DNA of 64,000 nt from JBBDIX01 sp050486225 (GTDB lineage: Bacteria; Actinomycetota; Nitriliruptoria; Nitriliruptorales; Nitriliruptoraceae): positions 124,001 to 188,000 of the forward strand of contig JBJHCV010000003.1 in NCBI GenBank assembly GCA_050486225.1, written 5' to 3'. This document shows, piece after piece, positions 1 to 7,348 of the stretch. How positions within the stretch are numbered: position 1 is the stretch's first letter; each line of letters begins with the position of its first letter. The translations under genes were made by a program, and so were the position numbers. Under the pieces are notes generated by a model, which ran no database searches, had not been told where the DNA came from, and saw nothing but the letters and a program-made list of their open reading frames with translations.

Positions 1-1
1 C

Positions 2-922
2 GTCGCCGTCGACGACCGCACCGTCGACGTGCGTGTCGCGATCGCGCCGACGATCTGGGGCGAGAAGGTCGTCCTGCGTCTGCTCGACCGGGCACGTCCA
101 CTGCTCCGGCTGCAGCAGCTCGGGATGTCCGAACGCGTCGAGGAGGTCTTCCGCGAGGTCGTCGATGCGCCGTACGGCATGGTCGTCTGTGCCGGTCCGA
201 CCGGTAGCGGCAAGACCACGACGCTCTACGCCTCACTGCTCGAGGTCGACCACGACGATCGCAACGTGACCACGATCGAGGATCCGGTCGAGTACGTGCT
301 TCCACGCATCAACCAGATCCAGCTCAACGAGGCCGCCGAGGTCGACTTCGCGACGGGACTTCGCGCGATCCTGCGTCAGGACCCCGACATCATCCTCGTC
401 GGGGAGATCCGTGACACGGAGACCGCACGGATCGCGATCCGTGCGGCACTCACCGGCCACCTGGTCCTGTCGTCGCTGCACGCGACCGACGCCGCCAGTG
501 CCCTGCACCGTCTGATGGACATGGAGGTCGAGCCGTTCGCGATCACCTCCGCGGTACGGGCCGTCGTCGCCCAACGCCTCATCCGCCGGGTCTGCGAGGA
601 CTGCCGGGCGCCGTACATCCCCAGTTCCGACGAGATGGCGTTCTACCGGTCGTCAGGCGGCGAGGGCACCGAGTTCGTCCATGGCGCGGGCTGCACGTTC
701 TGTCAGCGGACCGGTTACCGCGAACGCATCGGTGTCTACGAACTCCTGCAGCTGACCGAACGGGTGCGCGAACTGGTGGTGCTGGGTGGCAGCCGTGACG
801 ACATCCGGGAACTCGCGATCGAGGACCAGCGGATGCGCACCCTGCGTCAGGAGGGCATCGACCTCGTCGACCGGGGCGTCACCACCATCTCCGAGATCGC
901 GCGCAACATCTGGACCATGTGA
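2..922 (+). CDS. pilB: Type IV pilus assembly / type II secretion ATPase PilB (GspE), 3' part
   Basis: This is the C-terminal part of a cytoplasmic hexameric ATPase that powers pilin polymerisation; the 5' end lies outside the window and the frame is open from base 2. Visible motifs are the Walker A loop GPTGSGKTTT, the Asp box region around TTIEDPVEY, the Walker B PDIILVGEIRD and a His box (LSSLHATDA). A C-terminal four-cysteine zinc motif (CEDC ... CTFC) precedes GYRERIGVYELL, the usual ending of PilB/GspE. It is followed after 54 bases by the platform protein gene and then by pilin genes, so it is an assembly rather than a retraction ATPase; the zinc motif, which PilT lacks, agrees. The family assignment is firm, and only the missing N-terminus limits the call. 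Confidence 0.95.
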   Translation, partial: VAVDDRTVDVRVAIAPTIWGEKVVLRLLDRARPLLRLQQLGMSERVEEVFREVVDAPYGMVVCAGPTGSGKTTTLYASLLEVDHDDRNVTTIEDPVEYVLPRINQIQLNEAAEVDFATGLRAILRQDPDIILVGEIRDTETARIAIRAALTGHLVLSSLHATDAASALHRLMDMEVEPFAITSAVRAVVAQRLIRRVCEDCRAPYIPSSDEMAFYRSSGGEGTEFVHGAGCTFCQRTGYRERIGVYELLQLTERVRELVVLGGSRDDIRELAIEDQRMRTLRQEGIDLVDRGVTTISEIARNIWTM

Positions 923-976
923 GCAGCAGGTCGACCGACGCGTGGGCCTCGCCCGCGTGGACACCTCGAGGGGCCC

Positions 977-2206
977 GTGACCAAGCGAACGACGACGCGT
1001 GGCGAGACCATCACCTACCGGTTCGTCGCGCGCGGGCCCGGTGGTCGACGCGTTCGGGGCACGCTGCGCACGGCGTCGCGGCGTGAGGCGTGGGTGCGGC
1101 TCGTCGAGCGCGGTCTGGTTCCCGTGGACATCCGCCCGAGATCGTTGTTCCGGCGGCTCGTGGGTGGTCGCGTCCGGCAGCGAGACCTGCTCCACACCAC
1201 GCGCCAGTTGGCCGTGTTCATCCGCGCCGGCGTCCCGGTCGTCGAGGCCATCGAGGCCCTGACCGAGGACCAGGAGCACCGGGGGCTCGTCGACACGCTC
1301 GACGACGTCGCCGTCGCACTGCGCGAGGGAGAGGCGCTCAGCGACGCACTGCTCGGTCACCCGCGCACCTTCCCGGTGTTCTACCAGTCGGCCGTCCTCG
1401 CGGCCGAGCGCACGGGCCGGCTCGACGTCGCACTCGACCGCATCGCCGAGTACCTGGCTCGCGACGAAGCGAACCGGCGTCGACTCCTGTCGGCGTTCGC
1501 CTACCCCGGCGTGATCCTCACCCTCGCGGTGGCGGTCGTGATCGTGCTGTCGACGGTGGTCATCCCGCAGTTCCGAGGGATCTTCGACGCGCTGGGAACG
1601 GACCTGCCGTTCGCCACATGGCTGCTGCTGGCCGTGACCGGGCTCGTCGCGGACTGGTGGTACGTCGTGCTCGCCGTCGTGGTGGCCGCCACGGTGGCCC
1701 TGGCTGCGGCGGCCCGTACGACCCGAGGTCGACTGCTCCGCGACCGCGTCCTGTTGGGCATCCCCTCCCTGGGTGGGCTGCTGCGAACCACCCTGTTGGA
1801 ACGGTTCTGTCGATCGCTGGGTTCCATGGTCCAGGGCGGTGTCCCGCTTCCGGACGCACTCAGGGTGGCCGTTGCCGGCACCAACAACGCCGTGTTCGAC
1901 CGCGCCATCGACGACGTGCGTCGTCGCCTGCTCGACGGCGAGGGCCTGTCCGGTCCCCTGTCGGACACGGGGCTCATGCCGTCGCCCGCGCTGCGCATGA
2001 TCCGCGCCGGGGAGCGCACGGCGACCCTGGACCGCCAGTTGCTCGTGACCGCGGACTACTACGACCGGGAGCTCGAGTACCGCCTCGATCGCTTCACGAC
2101 CGTGTTCGAGCCCATGGTCCTGCTGTTCGCGGGTCTCGTGGTCGGTTTCGTGGCCGTCGCGCTCGTGTCGGCCATCTACGGGCCGCTGCAACGCGGGGTG
2201 TTCTGA
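977..2206 (+). CDS. pilC: Type IV pilus inner membrane platform protein PilC (GspF family)
   Basis: A 409-residue polytopic membrane protein of the GspF/PilC family, the platform on which the PilB ATPase acts. The duplicated GspF domain is visible: a first cytoplasmic helical bundle (about residues 65-190, including LLHTTRQLAVFIRAGVPV) followed by two membrane spans, a second bundle (about 265-390, with LLERFCRSLGSMVQGGVPL), and a last span near the C-terminus. The length is typical of the family. The GTG start is preceded by a GAGG stretch. Its stop overlaps the ATG of the next pilin gene by one base, so it is translationally coupled to the minor pilin genes. Confidence 0.94.
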   Translation: MTKRTTTRGETITYRFVARGPGGRRVRGTLRTASRREAWVRLVERGLVPVDIRPRSLFRRLVGGRVRQRDLLHTTRQLAVFIRAGVPVVEAIEALTEDQEHRGLVDTLDDVAVALREGEALSDALLGHPRTFPVFYQSAVLAAERTGRLDVALDRIAEYLARDEANRRRLLSAFAYPGVILTLAVAVVIVLSTVVIPQFRGIFDALGTDLPFATWLLLAVTGLVADWWYVVLAVVVAATVALAAAARTTRGRLLRDRVLLGIPSLGGLLRTTLLERFCRSLGSMVQGGVPLPDALRVAVAGTNNAVFDRAIDDVRRRLLDGEGLSGPLSDTGLMPSPALRMIRAGERTATLDRQLLVTADYYDRELEYRLDRFTTVFEPMVLLFAGLVVGFVAVALVSAIYGPLQRGVF

Positions 2207-2607
2207 TGCGACGCCGTGACGAGGGCTTCACGCTCATGGAGGTGCTCGTCACGCTGTTCGTCATGGGCACCGGCGTGCTCGCCGTGGTCGCTGCCCTGCA
2301 GTTCTCCGTGGACGCGGTCGCCAACCAGCGGGCACTGGCCCTGTCGGAAGCGGCGCTGCTCGGGTTCGCCGAGGACATCCGTGGCGAGCCGTACTACGAC
2401 ACGGACCGTGACTACGGCGGGGACTTCGACGCTGGTGACGTCGTGGTGTCGGTCGAGGAGGTGCGGTGCTGGACCGGCGACCTCTCGTCCGCCACCCCGT
2501 ACGTCCCCTGCGGTCCCGGAGACACCGGCGCCCAGCTGATCCGGATCCGAGCCGAGGGTCCGCTCGGGATCGTGCTGCGTACCGACGTCGTCAAGCGGGC
2601 CGACTGA
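2206..2607 (+). CDS. PilV-like minor prepilin
   Basis: A 133-residue type IV prepilin-like protein. A short basic leader (MRRRDEG) is followed by the class III signal and hydrophobic helix FTLMEVLVTLFVMGTG, with the conserved Glu at mature position 5; prepilin peptidase would cleave after the Gly. The remainder is a short globular domain with two cysteines (in VRCWT and YVPCGP). The ATG overlaps the stop of the platform gene and its own stop overlaps the next gene, so this is one transcript. The position before a PilW-like and a PilX-like gene, and the GVLAVVAALQFS helix, fit a PilV/GspI-type minor pilin that primes pilus assembly. The subtype is inferred from order and N-terminus only. No prepilin peptidase gene is in the window. 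Confidence 0.85.
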   Translation: MRRRDEGFTLMEVLVTLFVMGTGVLAVVAALQFSVDAVANQRALALSEAALLGFAEDIRGEPYYDTDRDYGGDFDAGDVVVSVEEVRCWTGDLSSATPYVPCGPGDTGAQLIRIRAEGPLGIVLRTDVVKRAD

Positions 2608-3101
2608 TGCGCCGCACGGACGAGGGCGGGTTCACGCTCGTTGAGCTGCTGGTCACGCTCGTCATCGGGGGGCTGCTCGCCACCACCCTGGTGAGTACGC
2701 TCGTGCTGGGATTCCGGACCTACGCGGGCGTACGCGACGGCATGGAGGCCAGTGCTCGCGCGCAGGTGACGATCGGCCGGTTCACCTCGGACGTGATGTC
2801 GTCGGAGATCGTGCGCACCGGTTCGAGTGCGTGTGGTGGCAGCGGGTTCGTGCAGGGCTTCACCTGGAACGTCGGTCCCGACGACGACATGGACGTCGCC
2901 ATCCACGCCGACTGGTACTTCCAGGACGGAGAACTGTCCCGCCGGGTGTGCGGCAACCGGTCGGCAGGGCCCGACACGCTGATGGTCCGGCTCGACGCCG
3001 TGGAGATGGACTGCTGGGCCGAGCGTTGGTGCTGGCTGCGCTGGAGGCCCGGCGCGGCCCCACTCGACGGCATCGACGTGTACCGGCGGGTGGACTCGTG
3101 A
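2607..3101 (+). CDS. PilW/GspJ-like minor prepilin
   Basis: A 164-residue prepilin-like protein with leader MRRTDEGG and N-terminal helix FTLVELLVTLVIGGLL, carrying the conserved Glu5 after the Gly cleavage site. The helix continues into a segment rich in Arg and Thr and then a C-terminal domain with four cysteines that may form disulfides outside the cell. The ATG overlaps the previous TGA, and the end overlaps the GTG of the following gene. Length and place in the row fit a PilW/PulJ minor pilin. Prepilin-like nature is clear from the signal; the exact class is inference. Confidence 0.85.
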   Translation: MRRTDEGGFTLVELLVTLVIGGLLATTLVSTLVLGFRTYAGVRDGMEASARAQVTIGRFTSDVMSSEIVRTGSSACGGSGFVQGFTWNVGPDDDMDVAIHADWYFQDGELSRRVCGNRSAGPDTLMVRLDAVEMDCWAERWCWLRWRPGAAPLDGIDVYRRVDS

Positions 3102-3520
3102 ACCGGCTGCGCGCGCGCCTGCGCCGTGAGGACGGGGCCGTGCTCGTGCTCGCGCTCGTGCTGGTCCTCGTGTGGTCGCTCGTCGTGCTCGCGCTGGCAC
3201 GCCTCGGGCAGGTCGGCTACGAACTGGCGGCCGGGTCCCACGAACGCACGCTGCGCATCCACGCCTCCGACGGGGCCGTGCAGACGGTCGTGGCGGCACT
3301 GGCCGCCGACGCTGACTCGTCGGCGTGCACCACGCAGGACCTGAGGATCGCCGGGGTCGACGTGGTCGTCGAGTGCACCCTGTACGCCATGCTCGGCCAA
3401 CGGGTCGTCGACCTGGAGGCGTCGGTCGCCGGGGCGCCGCACCTTCGTGCCCGTGTCGGGCTGGACGACGCCGTCGCGCCAGCCGACGTGACCGTCGCCA
3501 ACTGGACGGTGCTGCGATGA
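3098..3520 (+). CDS. PilX-like membrane-anchored minor pilin component
   Basis: A 140-residue protein with a basic N-terminus (MNRLRARLRREDG) and a single long hydrophobic helix (AVLVLALVLVLVWSLVVLAL), followed by an alpha/beta-like domain with two cysteines. It lacks the usual GFT-x-x-E prepilin sequence but has the RxxGAxL-type entry into the helix seen in PilX_N and GspK proteins. The GTG start overlaps the upstream stop (GTGA) and its own stop overlaps the ATG of the next pilin gene, so it belongs to the same operon. Its place after PilV- and PilW-like genes supports a PilX-type role in pilus initiation. This call rests more on context than on sequence. Confidence 0.7.
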   Translation: MNRLRARLRREDGAVLVLALVLVLVWSLVVLALARLGQVGYELAAGSHERTLRIHASDGAVQTVVAALAADADSSACTTQDLRIAGVDVVVECTLYAMLGQRVVDLEASVAGAPHLRARVGLDDAVAPADVTVANWTVLR

Positions 3521-5112
3521 CGCGCACGGCGACGCTCCGCACCTCCGGGTTCACCATCATCGAGATGCTGGTGGTCCTGGGTGTGCTGGCGGTGCTCGCG
3601 GGCGTCTCCGTCGTGTCGGTCACCGGGTTCCGGACCGCGGCAGCCGGGATCCCCGACGACCTCGAGGCCGTGGCCACCGAACTCCTGTGCGACGCCGGCC
3701 GTGGCGACGTCCTCGCCGCGGACGGGTGCGCACCGCCGGCCCCACCCGACGGACTACCCGAACCCCTGCCGCGCCCGGCAACCATCGAACTCTCACCGGG
3801 AGACGGGACTCTGTCGGCCACCGGCGGGACCCGCACGGTCACGGTGACCGTGACCGACAACTTCGGGGAACCCTTCGAGGGTGGCACGGTCCGTTGGGAG
3901 GTCGACGGTCCGGACGGGGCGTCGGACGGGCAGGCCGGCCCGACCGCAGCGTCCGGAACGGCAACGTTCGGCTACGTGCAGGCAGGGTCCGGGTTCGCGA
4001 CCGTCACCGCCTGCATCGCTCCCGATGGCACCGCTCCCGACGACTGCGCGGACGAACAGGTGGAGGTCGTCGACGCCGTCACCCACGAGTGGCGGGTCCA
4101 GCCCACGTTCCAGATGTGGGACAACACGGGCAGCGCCACGTTCTTCGTCGAGTTCGTCGGGGAGGTCAGCCAGGCCGCGGTCGACGCACAGGGCTTCCGC
4201 CTGTTCTTCTCCGCGGCCAACTGTGGGAACACCGACACCTACGGCGACGCGCTCAGCATCACGGTCACCGGTGCCTCGACGGCGGGCGGGATCACGACTG
4301 TCACCTTCTCGTCCAACGGGATCAACCTGAATCCCGCCGGGCGCCACCTCACCGTGCTCGCGGGTGCGGTCACCAGTGTCGACGGGTTGACCAACCCGGC
4401 TGCGACGTGTGTGCCGCCCGCGACGACGGCCGACCCTCCGCAGGTGGCGTCGATCCAACTCGACCCGACGTCGGGCGCTGGGGACACCGGCGACGACACG
4501 GCGACGATCGACCTGGACGTCGACGACCAGTACGGCGAACCGTTCTCGGCGGTGGTGCGCTGGGTGGTCGCGGGCGCGAACCCGGGCACCGGCACGGTGA
4601 ACGCCTCCGGCGGCCAGGGCACGTTCTCGTACACCGGGACGTCGGACGGCACCGACACGATCACGTTCTGCACCCGTCCGAACGGCACCGCTCCGTCCGA
4701 CTGCACGGAGGGCGGGCTCGTGTCCGCCAGCGCCACCTGGGCGTGGGGCAGTGACGAGCCGCCGCCACCACCCCCGCCACCTCCGCCACCAGCGCCGGAG
4801 GTGTCGTCGTGGTCCCGGGCGAACAACAACCGGCTGACGGTGACCTGGAACATGGGGGTGTACGCGACCGGTCAGGGGCCGGTCGTCAACTACCAGGTGT
4901 TCGGCAACGTCGACTGTTCCGGCGCGCCGTCGGCGACCGGGACCGGACGCCACCAGTTCAACAGCGGGAACACGACCTTCGGGGTCAATCTGAGCAGCGG
5001 CGCACTGCAGACCAATCAGATGGGCAACCGGTCGATGCGTGTGCTCGCGGGCACGGAGGCCAACGTCGACGGCGTCACCAACGCCCAGTCGCCGTGCCTG
5101 ACCCCGAACTGA
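3517..5112 (+). CDS. Large pilin-anchored protein with repeated Ig-like modules (candidate tip adhesin)
   Basis: A 531-residue protein that starts as a prepilin: leader MTRTATLRTSG, then FTIIEMLVVLGVLAVLAG with Glu5. The rest is modular. Module A (about 88-183) and its second copy (about 310-405) share D-x-(F/Y)-GEPF near the start and GTAP(D/S)DC at the end and look like bacterial Ig-like folds. Module B (about 190-299 and 430-528) shares L-x-VLAG, VDG-x-TN and a closing Cys. An 11-proline run (415-425) separates A2 from B2 like a rigid stalk. The architecture is therefore pilin helix-A-B-A-polyPro-B. It is far longer than structural pilins and is last in the minor pilin operon, so a surface-exposed tip or adhesin role is likely but inferred. 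Confidence 0.8.
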   Translation: MTRTATLRTSGFTIIEMLVVLGVLAVLAGVSVVSVTGFRTAAAGIPDDLEAVATELLCDAGRGDVLAADGCAPPAPPDGLPEPLPRPATIELSPGDGTLSATGGTRTVTVTVTDNFGEPFEGGTVRWEVDGPDGASDGQAGPTAASGTATFGYVQAGSGFATVTACIAPDGTAPDDCADEQVEVVDAVTHEWRVQPTFQMWDNTGSATFFVEFVGEVSQAAVDAQGFRLFFSAANCGNTDTYGDALSITVTGASTAGGITTVTFSSNGINLNPAGRHLTVLAGAVTSVDGLTNPAATCVPPATTADPPQVASIQLDPTSGAGDTGDDTATIDLDVDDQYGEPFSAVVRWVVAGANPGTGTVNASGGQGTFSYTGTSDGTDTITFCTRPNGTAPSDCTEGGLVSASATWAWGSDEPPPPPPPPPPPAPEVSSWSRANNNRLTVTWNMGVYATGQGPVVNYQVFGNVDCSGAPSATGTGRHQFNSGNTTFGVNLSSGALQTNQMGNRSMRVLAGTEANVDGVTNAQSPCLTPN

Positions 5113-5283
5113 TCCTCCGGCGCCTCCGTGCGAAGCGCTCAGTCGATCGGCGCCGATCCACGGCCGCTGCGCCCCGGACGCCCGGCGGGACTGCGCGGTA
5201 GCATTCGGGCGTCCGCTGGACGGTGACACCGCAGGTGGTGGCCCCGTCGGGCGGTCGACCCGAACGGCTGAGACTTCCTGGCG

Positions 5284-5318
5284 GGTCGTGTCGCCGCGGC
5301 GTCGGTCGCGACACGACC
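5284..5318 (+). promoter_or_regulatory. Perfect 11-bp stem-loop in the leader of the small pilin gene
   Basis: GGTCGTGTCGC at 5284-5294 is exactly complementary to GCGACACGACC at 5308-5318, with a 13-base loop. A second hairpin, GGGGCC-GACGC-GGCCCC, lies at 5352-5368, and the pilin ribosome site AGGAGGT follows at 5403. The 303-base gap between the adhesin-like gene and the small pilin has no credible gene. It could be a terminator/processing site separating minor from major pilin expression, or a regulatory RNA. I could not match it to a known riboswitch. Confidence 0.5.
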
Positions 5319-5415
5319 GGTCCCGTCGTCCTGCCGGACATCACCCGAGCCGGGGCCGACGCGGCCCCGAACCTGTCCGGGATGCCCTGCGACCCGAGAC
5401 GCCAGGAGGTATGAC

Positions 5416-5673
5416 ATGACGTGGATGCTGGAACGTGCGCGTGACACGCGCGGCTTCACCCTCATCGAGGTGCTCATCGTGATCGGGATCCTCGGGATCC
5501 TCGCCGGCATCGCGGTGCTCGGCTACTCGAACTTCACGAGCGCCGCCGACGACGCTGCGCAGAACGTGACCGACTCGGTCTGCGAGGTCGCGCAGAACGC
5601 TGCAGATGCGTTCAACGACCTGTTGAACCCGGACCCGGCATACACAGCTGCCGACTTCTCCGACGACTGCTGA
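5416..5673 (+). CDS. Small type IV pilin (candidate major pilin PilA)
   Basis: An 85-residue prepilin with leader MTWMLERARDTRG and canonical mature start FTLIEVLIVIGILGILAGIA, including Glu5 and the Pro-free hydrophobic helix. The remaining 50 residues are acidic, with cysteines near positions 57 and 85 that could form a C-terminal disulfide loop. It has the strongest ribosome site of the cluster (AGGAGGT, eight bases before the ATG) and its own long leader, and a strong hairpin terminator follows. These signs of high, separate expression suggest the main pilus subunit, although it is shorter than most major pilins. Confidence 0.85.
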   Translation: MTWMLERARDTRGFTLIEVLIVIGILGILAGIAVLGYSNFTSAADDAAQNVTDSVCEVAQNAADAFNDLLNPDPAYTAADFSDDC

Positions 5674-5713
5674 CCAACCGCACACCCGCGCGGAAGTTCC
5701 GTAGACGTCGACG

Positions 5714-5751
5714 GGTCCCCGGTTCGACCCTCACGGGTCGGGCCGGGGACC
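5714..5751 (+). terminator. Strong stem-loop terminator after the pilin gene
   Basis: The outer stem GGTCCCCGG (5714-5722) pairs with CCGGGGACC (5743-5751), and the inner stem CGACCC (5725-5730) pairs with GGGTCG (5735-5740) around a TCAC loop, with a two-base mismatch between the stems. There is no good T run afterwards, as is common for actinobacterial terminators. It closes the pilus cluster and lies in the 235-base gap before the permease gene, in which I see no other feature. Confidence 0.7.
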
Positions 5752-5908
5752 TCTGCGTGGAGGCGTCGTCGCACGTCGACGATCCGGGGCCTTCGACGCC
5801 GCGGCGGCCTACGCTGCGGTCGCCCGTGGCCGCGCGTGTGGGACGCCGTGCCCACGTGGTCACACCGGTGTGTGGCCGGTGTGCCGTGGCGACCACAGGT
5901 GGTGGGAG

Positions 5909-7348
5909 ATGGACCGCGCAGTCGGTGGGGTGGGAGACCTGAACTACGGACTGACCGACCATCCGAGGCCGTTCGTCAAGGCGCTCGGGCTGGGCCTCCA
6001 GCACGTGCTCACGATGTTCGGCGCGACGATCCTCGTGCCGTTCCTGATCGGGTCGGCGCTCGGTTTCGACGCCTCACAGCTCGCGATCCTCATCAGTGCC
6101 GTGTTCATCTGCTCGGGGGTCGCGACCGTCCTGCAGGTCACGATCGGTACGCGCCTGCCGATCGTGCAGGGTGTCTCGTTCGCGTTCCTCGCGCCGTTCT
6201 TCGCCATCGCCGCGTCCTACCGCGGTGAGGACGGCATGCGCTACATCGCCGGGATGATCATCAGCGGTGCCCTGATCCAGCTCGTCATCGGCTACGGCGG
6301 CCTGATGGGGCTGCTGCGCCGGTTCATCACCCCGATCACCATCGCCCCGGTCATCGCGCTCATCGGGCTGTCGCTCTTCGGAGCGGCCCGGGACACCGCC
6401 GCAACCAACTGGCCGCTGGCGATCCTGACGCTGGCGCTGATCTTCGTCTTCTCGCTGGTGCTCGCACCGCGGGTCCGCATGTTCTCCCTGTTCCCGATCC
6501 TGCTCGCGATCGTGGCCGCCTACGTCGTCGCGCTGCTGCTCACCTGGGTGGGGCCGGCCCAGGGCACGGCCGTCGAGGTGTCGTATGCGGGACTGGGGGA
6601 CGCACCCTGGATCCGTGGCATCGACATCGGAGCCGGTGGCGTCCTGCTGCCCTGGGGCACCCCGCTGTTCGACTTCACGTTCTTCGTCGCGATCCTCGCC
6701 GCGTACCTGGCGTCCACCATCGAGTCGTTCGGGGACTACCACGCGATCTCGCGGATCGTGGGCGAGGGAGACCCGGACGCGCGCACCATCAACCGTGGCA
6801 TCGGTGCCGAGGGCATCGGGTGTGCGGTGAGTGGCCTGTTGGGAGGGTTCGCGTCGACGTCGTACTCGGAGAACATCGGGCTCGTCGGCCTCACCCGGGT
6901 CGCGAGTCGGTTCGTCGTGCTGCTCGGGGCGGCAGCGCTCGTGGTCCTCGGGCTCGCCGCGAAGGTCGGGGCCGTGATCGCGACGATCCCGGTCCCGATC
7001 GTCGGCGGCGTGTACCTCGCGGTGTTCGGGCTCATCGCAGCGGTCGGGCTGTCCAACCTCAGGCGGGCCGACATGGACTCGCAGCGCAACCTCATGATCG
7101 TCGGGTTCGTGCTGTTCGCCGGATTCGTCGTCCCCGACCACTTCGCGCAGGCAGGGGACACGTTCAGCCTGTTCGGGATCGGCTGGCTGACCACGATCGT
7201 CCAGTCGATCGGGCAGTCGGCGATCGCGACCGCCGCGGTCCTCGGCCTGCTGCTCGACAACCTCATCCCCGGGACCGACGAGGAACGCGGCCTCGGCGCG
7301 TACGACGTCGTGGTTCCCCCGGGAGTCGGACACGGAGCCGCACGGTGA
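5909..7348 (+). CDS. NCS2-family uracil/xanthine permease
   Basis: A 479-residue, roughly 14-span nucleobase:cation symporter of the NCS2 (UraA/xanthine permease) family. The family hallmarks are present: GLQHVLTMFGATILVP in the first span with the conserved Gln-His, RLPIVQGVSFAFLAP in span 3, the motif ESFGDYHAIS with the substrate-coordinating Glu in span 8, and SENIGLVGLTRVASR in span 10. The ATG is chosen because homologues begin shortly before this region and a GGTGG stretch precedes it; an in-frame GTG at 5930 is an alternative. The downstream amidase overlaps its stop (GTGA), so the pair probably imports and degrades a nucleobase or related amide. Substrate choice between uracil, xanthine and urate is not resolved. 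Confidence 0.88.
   Translation: MDRAVGGVGDLNYGLTDHPRPFVKALGLGLQHVLTMFGATILVPFLIGSALGFDASQLAILISAVFICSGVATVLQVTIGTRLPIVQGVSFAFLAPFFAIAASYRGEDGMRYIAGMIISGALIQLVIGYGGLMGLLRRFITPITIAPVIALIGLSLFGAARDTAATNWPLAILTLALIFVFSLVLAPRVRMFSLFPILLAIVAAYVVALLLTWVGPAQGTAVEVSYAGLGDAPWIRGIDIGAGGVLLPWGTPLFDFTFFVAILAAYLASTIESFGDYHAISRIVGEGDPDARTINRGIGAEGIGCAVSGLLGGFASTSYSENIGLVGLTRVASRFVVLLGAAALVVLGLAAKVGAVIATIPVPIVGGVYLAVFGLIAAVGLSNLRRADMDSQRNLMIVGFVLFAGFVVPDHFAQAGDTFSLFGIGWLTTIVQSIGQSAIATAAVLGLLLDNLIPGTDEERGLGAYDVVVPPGVGHGAAR

Noticed and set aside
653..2191. Long open frame on the minus strand across the pilC gene
   Set aside because: Its translation is rich in Arg, His, Gln and Asp with no family pattern, typical of the antisense of a high-G+C gene; the plus strand encodes a clear GspF protein.
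2206..3520. Frameshift or pseudogene among the overlapping pilin genes
   Set aside because: Each frame change coincides with a stop/start overlap (ATGA or GTGA) and a fresh signal helix, so these are separate coupled genes.
5221..5300. Possible TPP riboswitch because of CTGAGA at 5268-5273
   Set aside because: The second conserved part (ACCTGA and the GCGNAGGGA-like end) is absent and the downstream gene is a pilin, not thiamin related.
5113..5415. Classical c-di-GMP-I riboswitch before the pilin gene
   Set aside because: No GGGCAAACC or ACGCAAAGCC core elements are present; only generic hairpins remain.
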